In this document: positions 1 through 8,235 of the stretch, piece after piece
Position numbering within the stretch: position 1 is the stretch's first letter
Layout: every line of letters starts with the position of its first letter
Source of the DNA: DASSFG01 sp035547915
GTDB taxonomy: Bacteria; Planctomycetota; Planctomycetia; Pirellulales; JAICIG01
Direction of reading: 5' to 3'
NCBI GenBank assembly: GCA_035547915.1
Contig: DASZTS010000029.1
Location: 186,001 to 250,000, forward strand
Length of the DNA: 64,000 nucleotides
The notes under the pieces: model-generated
Told to the model about the DNA's origin: nothing
Database searches by the model: none
What the model saw: only the letters and a program-made list of their open reading frames with translations
Made by a program: the position numbers and the translations under genes

Positions 1-811
1 CGAGGATTTCGCCCTTCACGTCCACCGTGATCTTCTTGGAAAGGTCGCCGTTGGCGACGGCCGTGGTCACGGCGGCGATGTTACGCACCTGGGCCGTGAG
101 GTTACCGGCCATCGAGTTCACGCTATCGGTGAGGTCCTTCCACGTGCCGGCCACGCCTTTCACCTTGGCCTGCCCGCCGAGCTTTCCTTCGTTACCCACT
201 TCGCGGGCCACGCGCGTCACTTCCGACGCGAACGAGCTGAGCTGTTCGACCATCGTATTCACCGTCTTGGCGGTGCGCAAGAATTCGCCCTTGAGCGGTC
301 GGCCTTCGGTCTCCATGGCCATCGTCTGCGAGAGATCGCCTTTGGCCACCGCACCGATCACGCGCGCGATTTCCGTGGTGGGATAGACCAGGTCGCCGAT
401 CAGCGCATTGACCGAGTCGATGGAATCGGCCCAGGCACCGCTCAGCGAACCGATGCTGGCGCGCTGTGTCAGCCGGCCTTCTTTGCCGACGACCCGACTG
501 AGGCGTTCCAACTCATTGGCCATCCGCTGGTTGAGCTCGATGACGTCGTTGAACGTGTCGGCGATCTTGCCGTCGATGCCGGTCAGGTCGGAAGGGAGGC
601 GAACGCGGAAATCACCCTTCTTCAGCGCGGTTAGCGCGGCCAGGAGCTTTTTCTTATCGAGTTGGCCTTCGGTATCGAGATGGCCGTTACCGTTGGTCCC
701 CATGTCGTTGCCGTTCCTGCCGTTCGTTGCGCGGCTCGCGCGGTCAGCTTTCTTGTTGTCGCCCTGATTGCCATTCGTCGACAGACCCTTGCCGTGAGCG
801 ACCGTTGCCAT
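1..811 (-). CDS. HAMP-array sensor histidine kinase (N-terminal part, runs off window)
   Basis: The gene reads leftwards from an ATG at 809-811 and leaves the window, so 270 residues are visible. The first ~50 residues are rich in Asn, Gly and Lys and look disordered. After them come HAMP units repeating about every 90 residues, each with a short signature (KKGDFRVRL, AKGDLSQTM, ANGDLSKKI) followed by a helix with the pattern EVTRVAREVGNEGKLGG. No transmembrane segment is present, so this should be a soluble protein. Tandem HAMP arrays of this type normally precede HisKA, HATPase and often receiver domains in hybrid kinases that sense osmotic or other stress; the catalytic part would lie to the left of the window. 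HAMP-array identity is firm; the kinase end is inferred. Confidence 0.85.
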   Translation of the reverse strand, partial: MATVAHGKGLSTNGNQGDNKKADRASRATNGRNGNDMGTNGNGHLDTEGQLDKKKLLAALTALKKGDFRVRLPSDLTGIDGKIADTFNDVIELNQRMANELERLSRVVGKEGRLTQRASIGSLSGAWADSIDSVNALIGDLVYPTTEIARVIGAVAKGDLSQTMAMETEGRPLKGEFLRTAKTVNTMVEQLSSFASEVTRVAREVGNEGKLGGQAKVKGVAGTWKDLTDSVNSMAGNLTAQVRNIAAVTTAVANGDLSKKITVDVKGEIL

Positions 812-930
812 GAGGAAGCCTCGATATCCTGAAGAGGTGGGGGAAGTTGCCTTTGGGAAAACAGCTCTGCCGTCCACGAGGCGGTAGCGGAGATTTCGCG
901 GGACAGACGCGGAGGCGGGTTGCTGCCAAC

Positions 931-969
931 AAAAAAAGCTCCGCCGTGCGCAAGCGGCACGGGAGCTTT
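931..969 (-). terminator. Rho-independent terminator, minus strand
   Basis: On the minus strand AAAGCTCC (962-969) pairs with GGAGCTTT (935-942). An inner GTGC/GCAC stem closes a short loop, and the hairpin is followed directly by seven T residues. It lies about 120 bp upstream of the HAMP-kinase start and downstream of a promoter-like element on the same strand, so it ends a very short transcript or acts as an attenuator. Confidence 0.65.
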
Positions 970-1009
970 CATAGCGTCTCAAAAATTGCCCGTCGTGAGC
1001 AACTCCGAC
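931..1009 (-). ncRNA. Candidate ~80-nt small RNA or attenuated leader
   Basis: This interval is bounded by a promoter-like element at 1016-1045 and a strong hairpin with seven U residues ending near 931, all on the minus strand. No convincing coding sequence fits inside: an ATG at about 972 opens a frame that reads through the terminator hairpin and shows no family resemblance. It could be a free-standing sRNA, or a leader that terminates transcription before the HAMP kinase. The rest of 812-1231 holds no gene I can support. No known RNA family was recognised. Confidence 0.3.
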
Positions 1010-1015
1010 TTGGAC

Positions 1016-1045
1016 AGTCTAGGACGGATAAGTAGGCACTGTCAA
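1016..1045 (-). promoter_or_regulatory. Sigma-70-type promoter, minus strand
   Basis: TTGACA (1040-1045 on the complement) is a perfect -35. An 18-nt spacer separates it from TAGACT (1016-1021) as -10. The predicted start is near 1009, which gives a transcript ending at the terminator at 931-969 unless it is read through into the HAMP-kinase gene. Confidence 0.5.
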
Positions 1046-1231
1046 TTTGAATTGTGCCGATATTGCGTGTGATATCGACTGTTCTCGTCTGCCCGGTGTC
1101 GTGAGTTATAATAAAGCGGTTGAAGCGATGGGCGACCGAACGGAGTCGCTCGTGGTAGGCAGTCGGAAACAGGCGGTGAACGGGCTTCACCGAGCTGCCG
1201 ACCGTGCGGAACCTTGTTTGAGGCAATTGGA

Positions 1232-2296
1232 GTGTCGATTCCTGATTCTTCGGCGGATTCTTCGCCGACGCTCGATCCCGCCGCGGTCGAGGCCGCGGCT
1301 CGATTGGTTGACAGTGTTGGCCCCGACCGCGTGGCCGACTTGATCGATCTGATCAAAGAGTCTGCGGACAAACTCGCGCAAGATCATACCAGTCGCGGTG
1401 ATCTCAAAATCCTCAGTCGCACGCTGCGCGAGCTGCGCTATGCCTTCAAGGTGTTCTCCCCCTATCGCATGCGCCGCAAGGTGACCGTGTTCGGCTCCGC
1501 GCGAACGCGGCCCGAGGATCCTGCCTTTCAGCAGGCCGTGGACTTCGGCAAGGCCATGGCCGAGGCGAAATGGCTGGTCGTCACCGGCGCCGCCAGCGGC
1601 ATCATGGAGGCCGGGCATCTCGGCGCCGGACGCGAGAACTCGATGGGCCTCAACATCATGCTCCCCTTCGAGCAGGAGGCGAACCCCGTCATCGCCGGCG
1701 ACCCCAAACTGGTGCACATGAAGTACTTCTTCACGCGCAAGCTGATGTTCGTCAAGGAGTGCGACGCCGTGTGCCTCCTGCCGGGCGGGTTCGGCACGCT
1801 CGACGAAGGCTTGGAGGTTCTCACGCTCCTCCAGACGGGCAAGCGCGACATGGTGCCGGTCGTGTTCCTCGATCAGCCGGGGGGCGACTTCTGGTCGGCG
1901 TGGCAATCGTTCGTCGATGACCGCCTGCTGGGGCGGGGCATGATCTCGCCGGAGGATCTCGCGCTCTACAAGCTTACCGATCGGATCGACGAGGCCGTGG
2001 CCGAGATTCTTCAATTCTACCGCGTCTACCACAGCATGCGTTTCGTGCGCAACAAGCTTGTGCTGCGCTTGCAATCGGCCCCTAGCGAGGAGTTGCTGGC
2101 GGAGATCCACGAACGTTTCGGCGACATCACCCACAACGGCAAGTTCACCGTGGGCGGTCCCTTGTCCGAGGAACAGGACGAGCCGGCGCTGGAGAAACTT
2201 CCCCGCCTCGTGATGCAATTCAACCGCCGCAACCTCGGCCGCTTGCGTCAATTGATCGACTGCCTCAACCGCGGCAGCGTGCAGCCACACGCCTAA
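1232..2296 (+). CDS. LOG-family protein (Rossmann nucleotide 5'-monophosphate hydrolase-like)
   Basis: The central Rossmann-like domain carries the LOG signature PGGFGTLDE at about residues 184-192, with VFGSARTRP and VVTGAASGIMEAG earlier. LOG proteins (TIGR00730 type, once called lysine decarboxylases) cleave nucleoside 5'-monophosphates at the base-ribose bond, as in cytokinin-activating enzymes and PpnN. At about 354 residues this protein is longer than the ~200-residue core. It has an N-terminal helical segment of ~80 residues and a C-terminal extension of ~120 residues. GTG at 1232 is chosen because GAGG lies 8 nt upstream; an in-frame TTG at 1214 is the alternative. Its last 4 bp overlap the convergent DUF1559-type gene. 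The substrate is unknown. Confidence 0.85.
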   Translation: MSIPDSSADSSPTLDPAAVEAAARLVDSVGPDRVADLIDLIKESADKLAQDHTSRGDLKILSRTLRELRYAFKVFSPYRMRRKVTVFGSARTRPEDPAFQQAVDFGKAMAEAKWLVVTGAASGIMEAGHLGAGRENSMGLNIMLPFEQEANPVIAGDPKLVHMKYFFTRKLMFVKECDAVCLLPGGFGTLDEGLEVLTLLQTGKRDMVPVVFLDQPGGDFWSAWQSFVDDRLLGRGMISPEDLALYKLTDRIDEAVAEILQFYRVYHSMRFVRNKLVLRLQSAPSEELLAEIHERFGDITHNGKFTVGGPLSEEQDEPALEKLPRLVMQFNRRNLGRLRQLIDCLNRGSVQPHA

Positions 2297-3267
2297 CGCG
2301 CCTCCGCGACTTCTCCGTCGCACGGGTTAAACAGGTTCGAAAGGGTCTTGGGGTCGATCGTGTTCCGAATCGAGTGCAGGCGTCCGTCGGCACACAAGGC
2401 CATGAAGAATCCGGGGTGGAATTGTCCCAGGCCGAGAAGAGGTCGATCCGGATCGATCTGCAGGTCATCCGGCTTGGTCCAAATTACGGCGCGGTCGGCG
2501 TTGGCTTCGAGGATCAGCAACGTGTGTGACGTGCCGTCGCGGATGTCGGTCATTCTTGTTCCCCGCTCGCCGTCGAACAGCGTTCCAGGGCCGGTGGGTA
2601 CCAGGTAGTTCGTCCGTCCCGCTCGCGTGAGCTTGGCATCGAGCTTCGGATTCACATAGGCGGGCGGTATTTTCTGGACGAGGGCGAGATTGTGGTGGCT
2701 GTCCCACGGTTCATCGCAACGGAACTGCTCGTAAAGCGACTTTTGTTCGACGTAGGGCAACAGGGCCACCCGCCAACTCAAGAGCGGTTTACCATCTTTG
2801 AAAATCGCCCGGGGCGGCAAGTGACCGTTCACTTTGGCGAATGGGTACATCGCCCAGCCGATCAGTTGGAGATTGTCAGTCGGCGTCGGCGAATCGCACG
2901 CCGGACAATAGCCCTCACCCCCGGAAAACCGCCGACCACAATCGGGGTCGCAACGACACATCTGGGTCTGCGTGGTTTTGCCGCTGGCAATGTCACGAAT
3001 CTGCTGCCGATCGAGGTCGAATTCCCAGCAGACGTCGAATTCCTCTTCGTCGTCCCGTTCCTCGTCATTGGCGAAGTAGGTGAACCCGTATCGACCCTGA
3101 GTCTCGTCGTACAAGCCTCCATAGATCCTCTCGCATTGGAGAAGATCGTCGGATTGCATCCACGCGGCTTCGTCGCCTGCGTCGATCAACGCAACGACGT
3201 CGCGCATGAACTGCGCGAACACTTCTGGAATTGGTTCGATGACTGGCCGTTTTTGCTTCGGGGGCAT
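2293..3267 (-). CDS. DUF1559-type C-terminal domain protein with Cys-rich insert, no pilin N-terminus
   Basis: The second half has features of the planctomycete DUF1559 family: LPPRAIFKDGKPLLSWRVALLPY, EQFRCDEPWDS, a TNYL strand and a DIRDGTSHTLLILE strand. Standard members begin with a type IV pilin-like helix and act as surface or pseudopilin proteins. This protein begins MPPKQKRPVIEP, is charged, and has no signal peptide or membrane helix. Between the N-terminal ~100 residues and the DUF1559 part lies a Cys cluster (C104, C106, C110, C121, C124) that resembles a zinc ribbon. It is probably cytoplasmic. It overlaps the end of the LOG gene by 4 bp on the opposite strand. Function unknown. 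Confidence 0.75.
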   Translation of the reverse strand: MPPKQKRPVIEPIPEVFAQFMRDVVALIDAGDEAAWMQSDDLLQCERIYGGLYDETQGRYGFTYFANDEERDDEEEFDVCWEFDLDRQQIRDIASGKTTQTQMCRCDPDCGRRFSGGEGYCPACDSPTPTDNLQLIGWAMYPFAKVNGHLPPRAIFKDGKPLLSWRVALLPYVEQKSLYEQFRCDEPWDSHHNLALVQKIPPAYVNPKLDAKLTRAGRTNYLVPTGPGTLFDGERGTRMTDIRDGTSHTLLILEANADRAVIWTKPDDLQIDPDRPLLGLGQFHPGFFMALCADGRLHSIRNTIDPKTLSNLFNPCDGEVAEAR

Positions 3268-3375
3268 TTTGATTGATTTGTCGACCCACCCGATGGTGTG
3301 ATGCCGCGTCTTTTGGAACCCTGTCGGTTAATATGCGTCGTGCGTTCGCTGGACGCTTTCTGTTCCATTGACCGA

Positions 3376-3436
3376 TTGTACTTTTTCCGGGCAGGCGGAC
3401 TATAATCTTGAGTTGGTGGGCGAAACTCAAACTCAA
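3376..3436 (+). promoter_or_regulatory. Possible promoter and inverted repeat upstream of the lipoprotein-ccsBA pair
   Basis: TATAAT at 3401-3406 is a perfect -10, but the best -35 (TTGTAC, 3376-3381) sits 19 nt away and is weak. Just downstream, TTGAGTT (3408-3414) and AACTCAA (3424-3430, repeated at 3430-3436) form an inverted repeat over the expected start, which could be an operator or an early hairpin. The leader to the next gene is about 235 nt. Nothing else in 3268-3647 is convincing. Confidence 0.35.
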
Positions 3437-3647
3437 CCTCCAAAATCACAAGGTTGCCGGGCGTCACTTTCGGACGAAGAGGCTACTGGCTAAGGGGTAG
3501 GAACTTACGCAAGTTGCCGGGTGGTCGAAGGATCGCATGCAGCGCCCGGCGGCTTTCCCGCCTTGAGTTGTTCCCGCCCGATGGCGGTTCGCACCGCGCA
3601 TCATCGACAAAAATCGCCCCGTTTTTCCTTCTCCGAGTGCCGGATTG

Positions 3648-4733
3648 ATGGCCCGTCTATCGACTTTTTTTTCGCCGCTCATCGGCCTGGTCGTCTGCAC
3701 CGTCGGCTGCAGCCGGCAAGACGAGATTCGGCACTATACCGTCCCCAAGCAGGCGGAAGTCGACCGGCTGGCCGGCGGCAGTGACGAGCCGGCCGGACCC
3801 AAACGGATGCTAGCGGCCATCGTCTTGCGACCCTCGCAGGCGTGGTTCTTCAAATTGCTCGGGCCGGAAACGATTGTCGACACCCGGTCCGACGAATTCA
3901 ACAACTTCTTGAAATCGTTGCACTTCGAGAGCGACGGCGCACCTCAGTGGTCGCTGCCGGCCGGTTGGACCGAACGGCCCGGCGACCAGATGCGCTACGC
4001 GACGCTAAGTATCGATGGCACGCCGCTCGAAGTCACCGTGACGACCCTCTCGCGGGGCGACTCGGACGACGCCGAATACGTGCTCAACAACGTCAACCGT
4101 TGGCGAGGACAACTCGGGCTGGCCAGCCTCGCTCCCAACGAACTGGCCGGAGAGACGAAGCAAGTTGAGCTCAACGGCGCCCCCGCGACGCTCGTCGACC
4201 TCGTCGGCGTGGCGCAGGCAGGATCGATGTCGCCCCCGTTCGCCGGCAGTAGCGGGCGTTCCTCCTCACCGGCAGCGGATCGTGACGGGACATCGGCCGG
4301 TTCGAAATTGAAATACGATGTGCCCGAGGGCTGGCACGAAGAGCCGGCCACGGGCTTTCGCAAGGCGAGTTTTCGCCTCAGCGACGGTGGAGAATCGGGC
4401 GAGGTGCTCGTGAGCGATCTCGATGCTTCCGCGGGCGATCTGTTGCCCAACATCAACCGCTGGCGGGGCATGATCGGGTTGGAGCCGACCACGCAACTCG
4501 ACGTCGATCAGCACGTCGAGTCGATCGGCGTCGGCCGGCACGAGGGGCGATACATCGAAATGATCGGCGAAGACAAGGCGACGTTCGCCGTCATTTGCCA
4601 GGCCGCCGGGCGCGCCTGGTTCATCAAGATGTCGGGCGACAGGGGGCTTGTCGAGCGACAACGCGACCACTTTAAGGGCTTCGTCCATTCACTTACGATC
4701 GGCGAGGCCGCAGGAGCCAAAGATGGCAACTAA
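3648..4733 (+). CDS. Lipoprotein with two tandem copies of a ~130-residue domain
   Basis: The ATG at 3648 gives a short hydrophobic signal and lipobox-like TVGC, so the mature protein probably starts at Cys21. A TTG immediately before it would add one residue. The mature part holds two related units. Each has a motif of the type PxGW, then a scaffold ending in N(V/I)NRWRG(Q/M)(L/I)GL: about residues 60-200 contains LNNVNRWRGQLGL, and about 220-355 contains LPNINRWRGMIGL. Each unit ends with phrases of the type AWFFK or AWFIKMSGD followed by F..F..SL. A Ser-rich linker joins them. It overlaps the downstream ccsBA start by 11 bp, so the two are probably co-translated, and a role near cytochrome c maturation is inferred. 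I do not recognise a named family. Confidence 0.8.
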   Translation: MARLSTFFSPLIGLVVCTVGCSRQDEIRHYTVPKQAEVDRLAGGSDEPAGPKRMLAAIVLRPSQAWFFKLLGPETIVDTRSDEFNNFLKSLHFESDGAPQWSLPAGWTERPGDQMRYATLSIDGTPLEVTVTTLSRGDSDDAEYVLNNVNRWRGQLGLASLAPNELAGETKQVELNGAPATLVDLVGVAQAGSMSPPFAGSSGRSSSPAADRDGTSAGSKLKYDVPEGWHEEPATGFRKASFRLSDGGESGEVLVSDLDASAGDLLPNINRWRGMIGLEPTTQLDVDQHVESIGVGRHEGRYIEMIGEDKATFAVICQAAGRAWFIKMSGDRGLVERQRDHFKGFVHSLTIGEAAGAKDGN

Positions 4734-7700
4734 CACGCTGCCCGAAGTAACAGATTCGGATCGGTTCGACCACGAGGCGCCGCAAGCGGATCCGTGGGGC
4801 CGGGGGCTGCGGAGCATATTGTCGCCGTTGGCATCGTTGAAGATCACGGTGGTCAGCTTCGCGCTGGCCATTTTCCTGATCCTCGCCGGCACGCTCGCAC
4901 AGATAGATCACGATATCTGGCAAGTGATGGGCGAATATTTCCGCACTTCCATCGCCTGGATACCGCTACAGATCTTCCTGCCGCGCTCGATGCAAGTGTC
5001 GGGCGGCTTCCCGTTTCCGGGCGGCTTCTTGATCGGATCGATCATGCTGGTCAACCTGCTCGCCGCGCATGCTCTGCGTTTCAAGGTGCAGGCCCGCGGC
5101 GCGCGGCTCTGGGGTGGCCTGGCGGTCGTCGGGTTGGGGGTGTTGATCGGCTGGGCGGTGGTCAACGGCGGCTCCGACAAGGAGGCGATCGCGGGCGAAT
5201 CTTTCTCCGCCTGGGCCTTTTTGAGTGGCCCGTCGATGCGGATTCTTTTTCAGTTGATCAAGGCCAGCACCGTGGCCCTGGTGCTGTTGGCCGGCTGCAC
5301 GCTGTTGTTTCGCAAACGGGCCGGCGTGGTTTTGCTGCACGCGGGCGTCGGTTTGATGATGCTCAACGAGCTGGTCGTCTACTCGCTGCACAGCGAAGGG
5401 CAGATGCAGATTCACGAAGGTGAAACGGTCAATTACGTACAGGACATCCGCTCGCTGGAGCTGGCTGTCGTCGATCGGTCGAACGCCGATTACGACGACG
5501 TCGTAGTCGTGCCGCAGTCGGTTTTGCGGGGTGGGCAGGGACCGGGGCTGCGAAATACGTTGGGCCATTTTGGTGGGTTCGGGGAGTGGATCGCTTCGCT
5601 TGTCATGAGCGAGCCGCAGAGCGTGATTCGCGACGATAAACTTCCGTTCGACGTCGAGTTGGTGCGGTTCCTGCAAAACGCCAACTTGCGGCAGATCAAG
5701 GCGGACGAGGCCAATCTGGCCGATGCGGGCCAGGGGAGGAACTTTACTGTCGACGAAGCCCGGGCCAGTTCGGGCACCGACATGGGTGGTGGCGTCGACA
5801 TGTCGGCCGCCTACGTCAAGTTCATCGACAAGAAGAGCGGCGACTCGCTCGGTACCCACCTGCTCTCGCTCTATCCGATGTTCGACAACGAACAGGTCCA
5901 GGTGGGCGACAAGAACTACAACGTGACGCTGCGGTTCAAGCGCGACTACAAGCCGTACGCATTGCACCTGGTCGACGTGCGGTTCGACAAATACATGGGC
6001 ACTAACACGGCCCGCAATTATTCTTCCGATGTGCGTCTGATCGATCCCAGCCGAAAGGTCGACCGCCATGTGAAGATCTGGATGAACAATCCGCTCCGTT
6101 ACGCGGGCGAAACCTTCTATCAGTCGAATTTCCATGTCGATCCGGTGAGCCGCAAGGAAGTCACGGGATTGCAGGTGGTGGCCAACACCGGTTGGATGAT
6201 TCCCTACGTCGGCTGCATGATCGTGGTGTTCGGCATGCTGGCCCAGTTCGAGGTCAGCCTGCTGCGATTCATCGGTCGTCAGTCGGCTCCGGCCCGCGGC
6301 AAGTCGGCGCACGTGGCTGAGCGTGAGCGTTCGTCCGCGGCCGAAGCGACCGGTCGGGCCCGCCGCTGGTTGGCGCCGGCCGCCGTCTTGGCGTTGGGCC
6401 TGTTCTGGTTCGGCGGCTTTGTCTCGCCTCATCGGGCCCCGCCCGAGGCCATGCAGCTCGATCGCTTCGGCCGACTGCCGCTGGTCTACGAAGGACGCCT
6501 CAAACCGTTCGATACATTGGCTCGCAACAGCCTGCGGGTGATCTCCGATCGCGAGTATTTCTATACGGGTGAGACGGGCGGCAAGAAACAGCCGGCCGTC
6601 AAGTGGCTGCTCGACGTCATCGCCAATGCGCCGAAGCTGGAAGACTATCCGGTGGTGCGCATCTACAACCCCGAAGTACGCGAAATCTTCGGTCTGGAGA
6701 AGCGCGAGGGCTACCGCTACGCGATCAAGGAATTGCGAAAGAACCTGACCGAGTTCGAGAAACAGGTTGACTTGGCCGAGCAGGCCCCGGCCCGCGATCA
6801 GAACATCTTCCAGAAGAAGGTGCTCGAACTGAATCATCGCCTGCGGTTGTTCTTGGTGCTGCGGGCCGCGTTCGAGGAGCCGAGGATGGGCAAGGAGAAC
6901 CCGGGCCAGGACCTGATGAAGACGGCCCAGCGCGTGCACGAAATGAAATCGCGCATCGCGCTGCCGCTCTGTATTCCGCCGGCCGAGTCGGACGAGGAGT
7001 GGCAGCCCTACACGCTCGGCATTCTGCGGGCGTTGGCGATGGCCCTGACCGAGCAAGAACCGGAACCCGAAGCCGTCGAATTCCGCTCGATGCTCGTCGC
7101 CTATGCGAGCGACGATGCGACGGACTTCAACGAGCATCTGGGCAAATACGAAGAGCTGCTCAAGCGACGCGAGGCCGAGCAGCCGCGCGCCACGTCGGCC
7201 CCTGGCGGCGCGGCGCCCCTCGATCAGCGGAAGATGGACTTCGAGGCGTTCTTCAACCGCTGTCAGCCGTTCTTCGCCTGCCAGTGGTCCTATTGCGTCG
7301 CCTTCGTACTGGCCGCGTTGGCGTGGCTCGCTTTCAACCGGCCGTTCAACCGGGCGGCCTTGGCGATTATTCTGCTGACACTCGCCGTGCATACCTTCGC
7401 GCTCGTGGCGCGAGTCTACATCTCGGGCCGGCCGCCGGTCACCAACCTCTATTCATCGGCCGTGTTCATCGGCTGGGGCGCGGTGGTGCTGGGCATCTTC
7501 TTGGAGTTCATCTTCGGTCTGGGCATCGGCAACGTGATCGCCTCGGTGGCGGGCTTCAGCACGCTCGTCATCGCCGACCGACTGGCGGGCGACGGCGACA
7601 CCTTCACCGTCTTGCAGGCCGTCCTCGACACGCAATTCTGGTTGGCGACGCACGTGGTGTGCATCACATTCGGCTACGCCACGACCTACGTCGCCGGCCT

Positions 7701-8175
7701 GCTCGGGCTGGTCTACATCCTCCTGGGCGTCTTTACCGGCGAGTTGAACGGCCGGTTGCGGCGCGACCTGACACGCATGATCTACGGCGTTCTCTGTTTC
7801 GCGATCTTCTTCAGTTTCTGGGGCACCGTGCTCGGCGGACTGTGGGCCGACGACTCATGGGGCCGCTTCTGGGGTTGGGATCCGAAAGAGAACGGCGCCT
7901 TGATCATCGTCCTCTGGAACGCGCTCGTCCTGCACGCGCGCTGGGACGGCATGGTGAAAGACCGGGGGCTCGCCGTGCTGGCGGTGGCCGGCAACATCGC
8001 CGTGAGCTGGTCTTGGTTCGGCGTCAATCAACTCGGCGCCGGCTTACACTCCTACGGCTTTACCGAGGGCGTCGCCCTCGCCCTCGCGATCTTCGTCGTC
8101 AGCCAGTTGGCCGTCATTGGCGTGGGCTCTCTACCCAAGCGGCTCTGGCTGAGCTACCACGCGGAGATGGCGTAG
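4723..8175 (+). CDS. ccsBA: Fused ResB-CcsA cytochrome c biogenesis protein (System II)
   Basis: About 1150 residues. The N-terminal half is ResB/Ccs1-like, with membrane helices near the start (ITVVSFALAIFLILAGTLAQ), a large extracytoplasmic part and another helix near residue 500. A helix near 555 is followed by a soluble insert of ~280 residues beginning FGRLPLVYEGRLKPFDT. The C-terminal part is CcsA/CcmC-like, with RPPVTNLYSS, GLHSYGF and the WWD heme-handling motif WGRFWGWDPKEN near residues 1045-1055. System II proteins export heme and ligate it to CxxCH apocytochromes on the outer face of the membrane. The start at 4723 is supported by AGGAG 6 nt upstream. The monoheme proteins encoded at 12196 and 14199, and the CxxCH protein at 44070, are plausible clients. 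Confidence 0.93.
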   Translation: MATNTLPEVTDSDRFDHEAPQADPWGRGLRSILSPLASLKITVVSFALAIFLILAGTLAQIDHDIWQVMGEYFRTSIAWIPLQIFLPRSMQVSGGFPFPGGFLIGSIMLVNLLAAHALRFKVQARGARLWGGLAVVGLGVLIGWAVVNGGSDKEAIAGESFSAWAFLSGPSMRILFQLIKASTVALVLLAGCTLLFRKRAGVVLLHAGVGLMMLNELVVYSLHSEGQMQIHEGETVNYVQDIRSLELAVVDRSNADYDDVVVVPQSVLRGGQGPGLRNTLGHFGGFGEWIASLVMSEPQSVIRDDKLPFDVELVRFLQNANLRQIKADEANLADAGQGRNFTVDEARASSGTDMGGGVDMSAAYVKFIDKKSGDSLGTHLLSLYPMFDNEQVQVGDKNYNVTLRFKRDYKPYALHLVDVRFDKYMGTNTARNYSSDVRLIDPSRKVDRHVKIWMNNPLRYAGETFYQSNFHVDPVSRKEVTGLQVVANTGWMIPYVGCMIVVFGMLAQFEVSLLRFIGRQSAPARGKSAHVAERERSSAAEATGRARRWLAPAAVLALGLFWFGGFVSPHRAPPEAMQLDRFGRLPLVYEGRLKPFDTLARNSLRVISDREYFYTGETGGKKQPAVKWLLDVIANAPKLEDYPVVRIYNPEVREIFGLEKREGYRYAIKELRKNLTEFEKQVDLAEQAPARDQNIFQKKVLELNHRLRLFLVLRAAFEEPRMGKENPGQDLMKTAQRVHEMKSRIALPLCIPPAESDEEWQPYTLGILRALAMALTEQEPEPEAVEFRSMLVAYASDDATDFNEHLGKYEELLKRREAEQPRATSAPGGAAPLDQRKMDFEAFFNRCQPFFACQWSYCVAFVLAALAWLAFNRPFNRAALAIILLTLAVHTFALVARVYISGRPPVTNLYSSAVFIGWGAVVLGIFLEFIFGLGIGNVIASVAGFSTLVIADRLAGDGDTFTVLQAVLDTQFWLATHVVCITFGYATTYVAGLLGLVYILLGVFTGELNGRLRRDLTRMIYGVLCFAIFFSFWGTVLGGLWADDSWGRFWGWDPKENGALIIVLWNALVLHARWDGMVKDRGLAVLAVAGNIAVSWSWFGVNQLGAGLHSYGFTEGVALALAIFVVSQLAVIGVGSLPKRLWLSYHAEMA

Positions 8176-8193
8176 AGCCCATTGATTGGGCTC
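8175..8193 (+). terminator. Hairpin at the ccsBA stop codon, possible terminator
   Basis: GAGCCCA (8175-8181) and TGGGCTC (8187-8193) form a perfect 7-bp stem with a 5-nt loop, starting in the last base of the stop codon. It lies between convergent genes, which suits a terminator. Neither strand has a T tract after it, so intrinsic termination is uncertain. Confidence 0.35.
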
Positions 8194-8235
8194 AAAACCG
8201 CGATCGAGCGACAGGCTCTGAATAGCCCGAATGGC

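Noticed and set aside
4966..7392. A long open frame of ~800 codons on the minus strand
   Set aside because: It is antisense to ccsBA and shows no domain; its composition is what the GC-rich third positions of the sense gene produce.
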